From Plantactinospora soyae (lineage in GTDB: Bacteria; Actinomycetota; Actinomycetes; Mycobacteriales; Micromonosporaceae), in NCBI RefSeq assembly GCF_014874095.1, contig NZ_JADBEB010000001.1, forward strand, positions 310,001-374,000: DNA of 64,000 bases, written 5' to 3'. Positions 52,560 through 59,601 of this stretch are shown here, piece by piece. How positions within the stretch are numbered: the stretch's first letter is position 1; every line of letters starts with the position of its first letter. The position numbers were made by a program, and so were the translations under genes. The notes beneath the pieces were generated by a model. The model worked only from the letters and a program-made list of their open reading frames with translations, did not search any database and was not told the origin of the DNA.

Positions 52560-52928
52560 ATGACGGACCGCGATCCGTTACCGAATCGGCCGCTTGAGGA
52601 GAGTCCCGAGGTGGCCGCGGCCGTCGACGACGACACGGCCGTACCCCAGTTGGCCTCCGATGGCGGCCGGAGCGCCGAGAGCCCGGACTTCATCGACGCC
52701 GAGGACGTCACCGGCGAGTACCCGGCGACCGACGACCTCCTCGGCGATCCGTACGGCGCCGGCGCCGGCAGCGCGGGCGACACCCGTACCGGGGCGGAGC
52801 AGCCGTGGGAACCGGCCGACCTCGCGATGGCACAGGGGCGGGACCCGACACCGGAGAACCTCGAACGGGCCCGCGAGGAACTGGACCGCGACGGTACGCC
52901 CGCCACGGTGGAGAAGACCGTGCCCTGA
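52560..52928 (+). CDS. Small acidic hypothetical protein
   Basis: A 122-aa Asp/Glu/Pro-rich protein, mostly disordered, ending in LERAREELDRDGTPATVEKT. ATG 52560 has GGAGGG 7 nt upstream. Amino-acid make-up resembles the acidic protein encoded at 48686. No domain recognised. Confidence 0.6.
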   Translation: MTDRDPLPNRPLEESPEVAAAVDDDTAVPQLASDGGRSAESPDFIDAEDVTGEYPATDDLLGDPYGAGAGSAGDTRTGAEQPWEPADLAMAQGRDPTPENLERAREELDRDGTPATVEKTVP

Positions 52929-53119
52929 TCGCCGCCCCCGGGGCTCGGGTACTCAGTGGGGCTCGGGTACGCACCCGAGGCGTGCGCGGGGACCGTCCGA
53001 ACCCGACACACCGGTTCCGTTCCCCGGAGCGAAGGACGACCGACGGTCCCCAGTCGACGCATGTGCGCGCCGGCCGGGGACCGCTGGTGGTGTAGCCGTG
53101 GTGGTGCGGGTTCAGCCGA

Positions 53120-54877
53120 TCAGAGCGCCGGGTAGGCGTTCTGCATGAGCTGGGTGAGCTGGGCGGGGAACCAGGCACCGGAGATCGGAGCACCGGACAA
53201 CGCGCCACTCATGTTGTTGTTGTTACGCGGGTTGCCGCCGTAGGTCGGGTCACACATCCGGTCGAAGCCCTTGCCCTCTTCGTTCTCGATGAGGGTGCTG
53301 GAGCCGTCCGACTCGCCCGGAGGCTTGATCCAGACGTACGCGTCGATTCCGGTGGCGGGCGCCGCACGGGGCCGCTCGCCAAGACCGGCACCGCTCTGGT
53401 TGCACCAGTTGCCGAGGTGGATCCGGCGGTCGATGCGGGAGCCGTTCACCTGCTGGTTGACGTCACCCGAGGTGACCGCACCGGTCGGCCGGGCCGAGCC
53501 GCCCCAACCGTTCCGGGAGGTGTCGATCAGCATGCCGATGTTGGAGTCGAAGCCCTGCCCGACCAGCTCCGTACGGAGTGCCTGGGCGAATCGCTGCTCG
53601 TCCACGTACCGGTTGTAGTCGATCCAGGTCGACAGCCGGTTCGCCTCGGTCACGTTGAGGTAGGGCTCCAAGGTGGCCGAGTAGTTGGCGGTGTTGGCGA
53701 TGAAGCCGTGCACGTTGGCCTGGGTGCTGCCCTCGGCCCGGGAGGCCTCGGCGAAGATCTGCGCCGACGCCCGGAAGTTGTCGTCCCACCCGATCCAGCC
53801 GTGGTGGCCGGCGTCGATGTAGTTGTAGACGTTCGGGATCGCACCGAGCTTCGACAGGGCGTAACCGACACCCTTGACGTAGTTGCCGTTGGCCTTCATC
53901 GTGTCGCAGTTCGCGGTCGCCGTCTCACGCGGGGCGACGTTGGTCACCAGGTTCGGCAGCGAGTCGATCTCGATGATGGTGATGATCCGCAGGCTGCTGT
54001 ACGCGGCGTCGTCCAGGATCGCGGCGATCGGGTCGATGTACGCCGTCTTGTACCTGGGGAGCTCGGTCGCCTGGAGTTCACCGTTGGAGGCCAGCGCGGC
54101 ACAGTCCCGGCCGGGCAGGTTGTAGATGACGAACTGGATGTAGCCGGCACCCTGCGCGAGAGCCTCGTCCAGGTGGTCCCGAACGCCCATCGGGCCGTTC
54201 GAGCTGCTGTCCGGGTCGCCCTCGATCGCGGCGATCCGGTCGATCCAGACACCGGTCGGGTTGTTGGAGATCCGGTTGCCGCCGGAGACGCTCTCCGCCT
54301 TGGCCTTCCACTCCGGGTTCACGTAACCCCGGGAACCCTGGTACGGGTTGTTGACCCGGGCGCTGGGGCCGGGTCCACCGGTCGGCGGCGTGGTCGGTCC
54401 CGTGGTCGGTCCCGTCGTCGGCCCGGTGGTCGGCGGCGTGGTCGGTGCGGTCCCGTTGCAGTTGACCCCGTTGATGCTGAAGGAGGTCGGCGCCGGGTTG
54501 CTGCCACTCCACGAGCCGTTGAAGCCGATGCCGGTGGAGGCGCCGGTGGCGAGGTTGCCGTTGTACGACAGGTTCGTCGCGGTCACCTGGCTGCCGGACT
54601 GGGTCCAGTTGGCCGACCAGCCCTGGGTCACCCGCTGGCCGCTGTTCGGGAAGGTGAAGCGGAGGGTCCAGCCGTTGATCGCGTCACCGACGTTCCGGAT
54701 GGTGATGTTGGCGCTGAAGCCACCCTGCCACTGGTTGCTGCCGTACGTGACGCTACACCCGGGGGCGGCGTACGCCGATGTCGCTGGGAGGGTGACCAGG
54801 CCGGCGGCCACGAGGGTGCTCGCGCCGGCCAACGCCACGACCTTCTGCCGAGCGGACATTCTAGTCCGTAAATTCAT
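53120..54877 (-). CDS. Secreted cellulase: CBM2 + GH6 (exoglucanase type)
   Basis: A 585-aa enzyme. A signal peptide (about 1-38, ending TSAYA-AP) is followed by a CBM2 cellulose-binding domain (about 39-140, with surface Trp residues in YGSNQWQGGFSANI and WSANWTQSG), then a Pro/Thr/Gly linker (PTTPPTTGPTTG). The GH6 barrel fills residues about 165-585. The proton-donor Asp305 in IEIDSLPN and the conserved Asp258 in LPGRDCAAL are present. The loops around DAGHHGWIGWDDN and WIKPPGESDG fit a tunnel-forming cellobiohydrolase. AAGGAG lies 9 nt before the ATG. It would release cellobiose from cellulose. Confidence 0.93.
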   Translation of the reverse strand: MNLRTRMSARQKVVALAGASTLVAAGLVTLPATSAYAAPGCSVTYGSNQWQGGFSANITIRNVGDAINGWTLRFTFPNSGQRVTQGWSANWTQSGSQVTATNLSYNGNLATGASTGIGFNGSWSGSNPAPTSFSINGVNCNGTAPTTPPTTGPTTGPTTGPTTPPTGGPGPSARVNNPYQGSRGYVNPEWKAKAESVSGGNRISNNPTGVWIDRIAAIEGDPDSSSNGPMGVRDHLDEALAQGAGYIQFVIYNLPGRDCAALASNGELQATELPRYKTAYIDPIAAILDDAAYSSLRIITIIEIDSLPNLVTNVAPRETATANCDTMKANGNYVKGVGYALSKLGAIPNVYNYIDAGHHGWIGWDDNFRASAQIFAEASRAEGSTQANVHGFIANTANYSATLEPYLNVTEANRLSTWIDYNRYVDEQRFAQALRTELVGQGFDSNIGMLIDTSRNGWGGSARPTGAVTSGDVNQQVNGSRIDRRIHLGNWCNQSGAGLGERPRAAPATGIDAYVWIKPPGESDGSSTLIENEEGKGFDRMCDPTYGGNPRNNNNMSGALSGAPISGAWFPAQLTQLMQNAYPAL

Positions 54878-55125
54878 GCCAGTGATCTCCTTGGGCCAGC
54901 CGGTCACGATGGGCGGAACCGGCGCGGCGACCGTGCGGACGTGTCGCTTGGTGGGTACGTCCGTCGACGCCTTGGGGGACTGCGGTATTGCCCGACCCGG
55001 ACGGGCGGAAGCGGTGGTGGTGCCGGCCCCAGGTGGCGGCCGTATTGACGCCGTCCGGAAAACCGGATGCCCTCGACGTCTGCTGCGCGGTGTGGCTCCC
55101 CCAGCACAGTGGATGAATTCTTGCA

Positions 55126-55139
55126 TGGGAGCGCTTCCA
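55126..55139. promoter_or_regulatory. CebR/CelR-like operator TGGGAGCGCTTCCA
   Basis: It differs by one base from TGGGAGCGCTCCCA, the 14-bp palindrome bound by the LacI-family cellobiose repressors CebR (Streptomyces) and CelR (Thermobifida). It lies about 250 bp upstream of the GH6 cellulase start, so the gene is probably induced by cellobiose. No cebR-like gene other than the LacI gene at 4711 is in the window. Confidence 0.75.
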
Positions 55140-55645
55140 CCACAACACCCCCGCACTGATGGATGACGATACCTGGCGCCGCCGCGCGCCGGTCGACCAC
55201 TCGGCCCGTACCTGATCGGCACCGCGTGCACCGGACACGTCCGTACTGGTGGGAACGGGGATTCGCTACCGCCACCCCGGCGGCGGCCACCGGACCGGCG
55301 ATCACCCTCCGGCCGCGCGGCACCGGGCAACGCCGCCCGACGCCGGTCACCGACGCGGGCGTGTGCACTGTGGACATTCCCGTCGAACGACGGGGCCGGT
55401 TGTCCAGGGACGAACCGGACGAGCGGTGCCGACCCGCCGAGTTCCACACCTTCGCGGAGAAACTGCGGCCGAGCACCCGGAACCGGCAAGCACCCCCAGA
55501 AAGAGGGATCCCGTACGGGGAGCGCCCGCCAGCGCATTGAGTGCGGTAGGGCCGGTACCCGCCAGGTTCCCAGTTACCACGTACGCCCACCATCTCGGCC
55601 CGTTCGGGGAAAAGCCGAAAGAATCCGATGAAACCTCACAAATTC

Positions 55646-55666
55646 GCTAATCTCGGTCGTGGCTCG
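55646..55666 (+). promoter_or_regulatory. Conserved promoter block, module 1
   Basis: GCTAATCTCGGTCGTGGCTCG matches 57967-57987 at 17 of 21 bases. Both blocks lie 30-45 bp before the ribosome-binding site of a paralogous surface-protein gene. TAATCT (here) and TAGCGT (there) could be -10 elements. Role inferred from conservation and position. Confidence 0.5.
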
Positions 55667-55698
55667 TCTTTCCCGGCGAGCCGCGACAAGAGGGAAGG

Positions 55699-56895
55699 AT
55701 GACGAAAGTCATGTCCAAGAAGTTCCTCGGCAAGGTGATCGCTGGAGCCGCTCTGGGCGGCGCGTCCCTACTGGTCTGGGCCCCCTCGACCGCCCTCGCG
55801 GACGGCGGGTACCACCCGGACGGATACCAGAAGCACGACTCGGGTCGTGTCTTCGCGAAGCCAGAAGTGGCGAAGCCAGGGCAGGAGGTCAAATTCATCG
55901 AGGTCTGCTCCGAGCCACAGCAGCACGCGTGGTTGTGGTCCAAGGTCACCGGCAAGGTGGATCTGGCACCCAAGGATCACAAGGAAGGCTACGAAGCCGA
56001 CAAGAAGGCCGAAGAGAGCAAGGGCGGCTGGGACGACGGCGGCAAGAAGCCCGAGGAGAGCCCGGAGCACGCCGCGAAGCCCGGCGACCCCGGGAGCCAC
56101 GAGAGCAGCGGCGAAGAGTACAAGAAAGAGCGCGAGTACCAGGAGTTCCTGAAGTACAAGGAGCAACAGGAGTACCTCGAGTACCGCCGCTACAAGGAGA
56201 AGTCGGCCCCGGCCGAGAACGGGGCGCCGCGGACCGAGGGTGCTCCGTCAGCCGAGGAAGGGGCACCGGCCGCGCCCGGCCCGTCCGCGGGCGCGGTTCC
56301 GGCTCCGCCGTCGCCGTCCGCGAACGGCCAGCTTCCCCAGCCCGCCGACGGTTACCAGCCGCCGGCCGGAGGGCCGGCACCCGGCGGTGTCGGCGGCAGC
56401 ATGGCGGACGACGGCAAGGCATACGAAGAGGGCAAGCAGGGTTGGGACGACGGCAAGAAGGCCGAAGAGGGCAAGGACGGCTGGACCGACAAGAAGGCCG
56501 AAGAAGGCAAGCAGGGCTGGGACGACAGCAAGAAGGCCGAAGAGAGCAAGCCCGGCTGGGACGAGAAGAAGGCCGAAGAGCACAAGCAGGGCTGGGACGA
56601 CAAGAAGGCCGAAGAAGGCAAGGACGGCTGGACCGACGAGAAGGCCGGCTACGAGTACTGGGCCGGTGTCACCATCCCGTGGGACGCCAAGCCGGGGACG
56701 TACGAGCTGAAGGGCTCCTGCGGCGAGGGCGAACTGATCATCACGCCCAAGGGCTGGGTCGACGGCGGTGACGGCGGAGCCACCTCCGGCAACAGCGACA
56801 ACCTCGCGGTGGCCGGCGTGGGCATGCTCGGCATGGCCGCACTCGGCGGGCTGGTACTGATGCGTCAGCGCCGTACCGATGAATCGCACGCCTGA
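55699..56895 (+). CDS. Surface protein with split beta-domain and Lys/Glu/Trp repeats (module 1)
   Basis: A 398-aa secreted, C-terminally anchored protein. A signal peptide (about 1-35) precedes the first half of a beta-sandwich-like domain (KPGQEVKFIEVCSEPQQHAW, then GKVDLAP), a long insertion, the second half (EYWAGVTIPWDAKPGTYELK, GSCGEGELIITPKGW), and a final membrane helix with RQRR tail. One Cys in each half could form a disulfide. The insertion includes a Tyr/Lys/Glu helix, a Pro/Ala stretch and six tandem 12-residue units of the form KKAEEGKxGWxD (about 56419-56646), plus one isolated unit near 55988. No LPxTG motif is visible. It overlaps a sortase gene by 17 bp. Confidence 0.75.
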   Translation: MTKVMSKKFLGKVIAGAALGGASLLVWAPSTALADGGYHPDGYQKHDSGRVFAKPEVAKPGQEVKFIEVCSEPQQHAWLWSKVTGKVDLAPKDHKEGYEADKKAEESKGGWDDGGKKPEESPEHAAKPGDPGSHESSGEEYKKEREYQEFLKYKEQQEYLEYRRYKEKSAPAENGAPRTEGAPSAEEGAPAAPGPSAGAVPAPPSPSANGQLPQPADGYQPPAGGPAPGGVGGSMADDGKAYEEGKQGWDDGKKAEEGKDGWTDKKAEEGKQGWDDSKKAEESKPGWDEKKAEEHKQGWDDKKAEEGKDGWTDEKAGYEYWAGVTIPWDAKPGTYELKGSCGEGELIITPKGWVDGGDGGATSGNSDNLAVAGVGMLGMAALGGLVLMRQRRTDESHA

Positions 56896-57655
56896 CTCGG
56901 CGGTGGGCGGGGCCGGCGGCCGTCACGGGGGACCGTGGCGCGCCGCCGGCATCAGCCTGGTCGCCCTGCTGGCGCTGGTCGGCGCCGGCCTGATCGGCGC
57001 CGCCCTGAACGCCCCGGAACCGACGGCCCCGCCGCAGCCCAGCGCCGCCGCCGCACCGCAGGGCTCCGACGACGAACCCACCACCACCGACGCACCGCCG
57101 AGCGGATCGGCCTCCTCGTCAACGCCTCCGCCGCCCGGTTGGGAACTTCCCGACGTCGCCGCGGCGACACCCGGGCCGGCACCGACCACGACGTCGCTGG
57201 ACCGGTCCGAACCGACCAGAATCGCCATTCCGAAGATCAGCGTCGGTGCGACGATCATGCCCCTCGGCATCACGACCGAGGGCATGGTGCAGGTGCCCCC
57301 ACTGGCGAAGGCGCAACTCGCCGGGTGGTACCAACTCGGTCCGACGCCCGGGGAGGTCGGCAACGCCGTGATCGTCGGCCACGTCGACTCGAAGGAGATC
57401 GGCCCGGCGGTCTTCTTCCGGCTGGGTGCCCTGCTTCCCGGCGACACGATCGAGGTGACCCGCAAGGACGGCAGGATCGCCACCTTCGTCGTCGAGGGCG
57501 TGAAGTCGTACCCGAAGACCGCGTTCCCGACGGACCTCGTCTACGGCCCGACCGACGTACCGGGGCTCCGGCTGATCACCTGCGGCGGCGACTTCGACGA
57601 GCGGATCGGCTCCTATCCCGACAACATCGTCGCCTTCGCCAGGCTTGCCACCTGA
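56879..57655 (+). CDS. Class F-like sortase (module 1)
   Basis: A 258-aa membrane-bound transpeptidase. One N-terminal helix (about 22-43), a Pro/Ser/Thr-rich spacer (48-105) and a sortase barrel (110-258). His168 in VIVGHVDS and Cys235 in LITCGGDFDERIGSY are the catalytic pair; the Arg that should complete the triad cannot be fixed by eye. The start overlaps the surface-protein gene by 17 bp, so the two are translationally coupled and the surface protein is the likely substrate or partner. Confidence 0.85.
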   Translation: MNRTPDSAVGGAGGRHGGPWRAAGISLVALLALVGAGLIGAALNAPEPTAPPQPSAAAAPQGSDDEPTTTDAPPSGSASSSTPPPPGWELPDVAAATPGPAPTTTSLDRSEPTRIAIPKISVGATIMPLGITTEGMVQVPPLAKAQLAGWYQLGPTPGEVGNAVIVGHVDSKEIGPAVFFRLGALLPGDTIEVTRKDGRIATFVVEGVKSYPKTAFPTDLVYGPTDVPGLRLITCGGDFDERIGSYPDNIVAFARLAT

Positions 57656-57678
57656 GCAGGCGTGGCACGGCCCGGTCC

Positions 57679-57710
57679 CGGGGGGACGGCGAGTCTTCGC
57701 CGTCCCCCCG
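57679..57710 (+). terminator. Terminator after sortase 1
   Basis: CGGGGGGACGGCGA (57679-57692) pairs perfectly with TCGCCGTCCCCCCG (57697-57710), a 14-bp stem with a GTCT loop, 23 bp past the stop codon. It ends the first module's transcript. Confidence 0.75.
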
Positions 57711-57966
57711 GTACGTCCGCTCCGACCGTCCCCGTCCGCCGCAGACGTGCCTGGGACACGGGTCCGGGCAATGGGCCCGGACGTCGCCGACGGGGTCTGA
57801 CCGCTCGTCCGGGCACCGACCCGTCCCGGGGCGCCCGAAGGGTGTGTACGGCGTCGACCCGCCCCGGGAAGACGGCAAGGGTCCGGCATCGGCGATAGCC
57901 GTTCTATCACCTCAATACGAACTTTCAGAAGAAATACTCGTAATCGCGACATGGTCTACCAAACTA

Positions 57967-57987
57967 GCTAGCGTCGGTCGTAGCTCG
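57967..57987 (+). promoter_or_regulatory. Conserved promoter block, module 2
   Basis: GCTAGCGTCGGTCGTAGCTCG, the counterpart of 55646-55666. Downstream both continue with GGCGA and end in GGGAAGGA as ribosome-binding site, so the whole leader was duplicated with the genes. Confidence 0.5.
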
Positions 57988-58030
57988 ACTGGCCGTCGGG
58001 CGAACCAACGGGGAAGGAGTACCTCGAGTT

Positions 58031-58789
58031 ATGAGTAGCAACTTGCTGGGAAAGGTGTTGGCCGGCGCCGGGCTCGGCGCCGCCTCCTTATTGATCTGTG
58101 CGCCCGGAACCGCCCTGGCCGACGACTACCGGCCGGGACACGAGGACAACAAGGGCCACATCTACACCGAGCCGAAGGGGGTGAAGCCGGGACACAAGTT
58201 CAAGATCTTCCTCAAGTGCGAGCACCCGGTGGAGCGGCCCTGGGTCTCGTCGAGGATCACTGGCAAGATCTGGCTCAAGCCCGTGAAGGAACATGACGAG
58301 CGGGAGGGACGCCCACAGGCGCCGGATGACAACGGCTCCGAGGATCCCGGCCAGCCCTCGCAGCCGCCGCAGACCGGGCAGCCGTCGTTGCCGCCGGACG
58401 GCGAGCAGCCCGGGCAGCCGGAAGACGGCCAGCCCATGCTGCCGGAGGACGGCCTGCCGCAGGACGGGGCCGACGAGCAGACCGAGGACGGGGCCGGCGG
58501 GCAGCCGCAGGGCGGCGAGGGTGGCCAGGCGGCCGCGTACGGCGACGAACACGAGTACTGGGCCTGGGCCAAGGTCGGCTCGAAGACCAAGCCCGGCCAC
58601 TACGAGGCCAAGGGATCGTGTGGCCACGGCACGATCGTGGTCCTGCCCAGGGGCTGGGTCCCCGGTGGTGACGGCGGCGCCAGCACCGACACCAGCCGTA
58701 CCGTCGCCGGTGCGGGCATGCTGGGAGCGGCCGCGATCGGTGGCTTCCTGATGATTCGCCGACGTCGTACCGATGGCTCAGTCGCCTGA
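58031..58789 (+). CDS. Surface protein with split beta-domain (module 2)
   Basis: A 252-aa paralogue of the 55699 protein. Same plan: signal peptide (MSSNLLGKVLAGAGLGAASL...ALAD), first half-domain (KPGHKFKIFLKCEHPVERPW, then GKIWLKP), insertion, second half-domain (EYWAWAKVGSKTKPGHYEAK, GSCGHGTIVVLPRGW), then GDGGAST, a membrane helix and RRRR. The insertion is different: about 90 residues rich in Pro, Gln, Gly and Asp (PGQPSQPPQTGQPS) with no Lys/Trp repeats. Each half again has one Cys. No LPxTG. It overlaps the second sortase gene by 17 bp. Confidence 0.75.
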   Translation: MSSNLLGKVLAGAGLGAASLLICAPGTALADDYRPGHEDNKGHIYTEPKGVKPGHKFKIFLKCEHPVERPWVSSRITGKIWLKPVKEHDEREGRPQAPDDNGSEDPGQPSQPPQTGQPSLPPDGEQPGQPEDGQPMLPEDGLPQDGADEQTEDGAGGQPQGGEGGQAAAYGDEHEYWAWAKVGSKTKPGHYEAKGSCGHGTIVVLPRGWVPGGDGGASTDTSRTVAGAGMLGAAAIGGFLMIRRRRTDGSVA

Positions 58790-59543
58790 CGTGCCGACCA
58801 GGAGCGCCAGCGGCCGGCACGGGAAACCGTGGCGTGCCGCTGGCGGCGTCCTGGTCGCACTGCTCGCCCTCAGCGGAGCCGCCCTCGTCGGCACCGGCCT
58901 CAATCCGGCACCGGCACAGCCGCCGCAGCCCGCCGACGTCGAGCCCGAGGTGTACCCGGAGCCGGACTGGGCGGCCGAGCCGGCACCGCAGTGGGAGTCC
59001 GCGTCGCCGACCCCGTCGACAACCGCCGCTCCGACCGGTACGCCGCCGAGCGCCCGGGCGTCGACCACACCCGCGCCGGTGGGGATGCCGCGATCGGAAC
59101 CGACGAAGATCACGATTCCGAGGATCAAGGTGGACGCGAAGATCATGTCGGTGGGGCTGAACGGCGACGGCACCGTGCAGGTGCCCTCGCTCAAGCAGGC
59201 TCGGCTCGCCGGCTGGTACAAGGTCGGTGCGAGCCCCGGCGAGATCGGCAACGCGGTCATCGTCGGACACGTCGACTCGGCCGCGATCGGACCGGCGGTC
59301 TTCTTCAAGCTCGGCGCGCTCACCCGGGGCGACGAGGTACGGGTGACCCGGAAGGACGGCAAGGTCGCCCGGTTCCGGGTCGACACCGTGAAGTCGTACC
59401 CGAAGACGTCGTTCCCGTCCGAGGTGGTCTACGGCACCGCGGACACCGCCAAGCTCCAGGTGGTGACCTGCGGTGGAAGGTTCGACAAGAAGGAAGGCAG
59501 CTACACCAACAACATCGTGGTGTCGGCGAGCCGGATCCCGTGA
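58773..59543 (+). CDS. Class F-like sortase (module 2)
   Basis: A 256-aa paralogue of the 56879 sortase: N-terminal helix (about 24-43), Pro/Thr/Glu-rich spacer and sortase barrel from about residue 108. His166 in VIVGHVDS and Cys233 in VVTCGGRFDKKEGSY are kept. As in sortase 1, the position nine residues after Cys is Gly, so the catalytic Arg is not obvious. It is coupled to its surface protein by the same 17-bp overlap as in module 1. Confidence 0.85.
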   Translation: MAQSPDVPTRSASGRHGKPWRAAGGVLVALLALSGAALVGTGLNPAPAQPPQPADVEPEVYPEPDWAAEPAPQWESASPTPSTTAAPTGTPPSARASTTPAPVGMPRSEPTKITIPRIKVDAKIMSVGLNGDGTVQVPSLKQARLAGWYKVGASPGEIGNAVIVGHVDSAAIGPAVFFKLGALTRGDEVRVTRKDGKVARFRVDTVKSYPKTSFPSEVVYGTADTAKLQVVTCGGRFDKKEGSYTNNIVVSASRIP

Positions 59544-59596
59544 CCGGTGGAGCCCGGCCAGCCCGACGAGATCGGGCCGGCCAGGGCTCCACCGGT
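59543..59596. terminator. Bidirectional terminator between sortase 2 and gdh
   Basis: ACCGGTGGAGCC (59543-59554) pairs perfectly with GGCTCCACCGGT (59585-59596). Inside, GGCC-rich sequence adds further pairing (CCCGA with TCGGG). It fills the 58 bp between two convergent genes and can stop both. Confidence 0.75.
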
Positions 59597-59601
59597 ACGT
59601 C

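Larger units (their letters stand above)
54878..55698. other. Long divergent intergenic region
   Basis: These 821 bp separate the cellulase and the surface-protein gene. They hold the CebR/CelR-like operator (55126-55139) and the conserved promoter block of the surface-protein gene (55646-55666). Frames between, such as 55163-55540, are Arg/Pro-rich with no domain and are not called. The leader from the operator to the cellulase ATG is about 250 nt. Confidence 0.6.
57656..58030 (+). other. Intergenic region between the duplicated modules
   Basis: 375 bp holding the terminator at 57679-57710 and the second conserved promoter block at 57967-57987, followed by GGGGAAGGAG (58010-58019). The part 57900-57970 is AT-rich for this genome. 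No gene is seen. Confidence 0.6.

Noticed and set aside
55163-55540. 125-codon frame in the cellulase/surface-protein gap
   Set aside because: Arg/Pro-rich, no ribosome-binding site or domain; overlaps likely promoter DNA.
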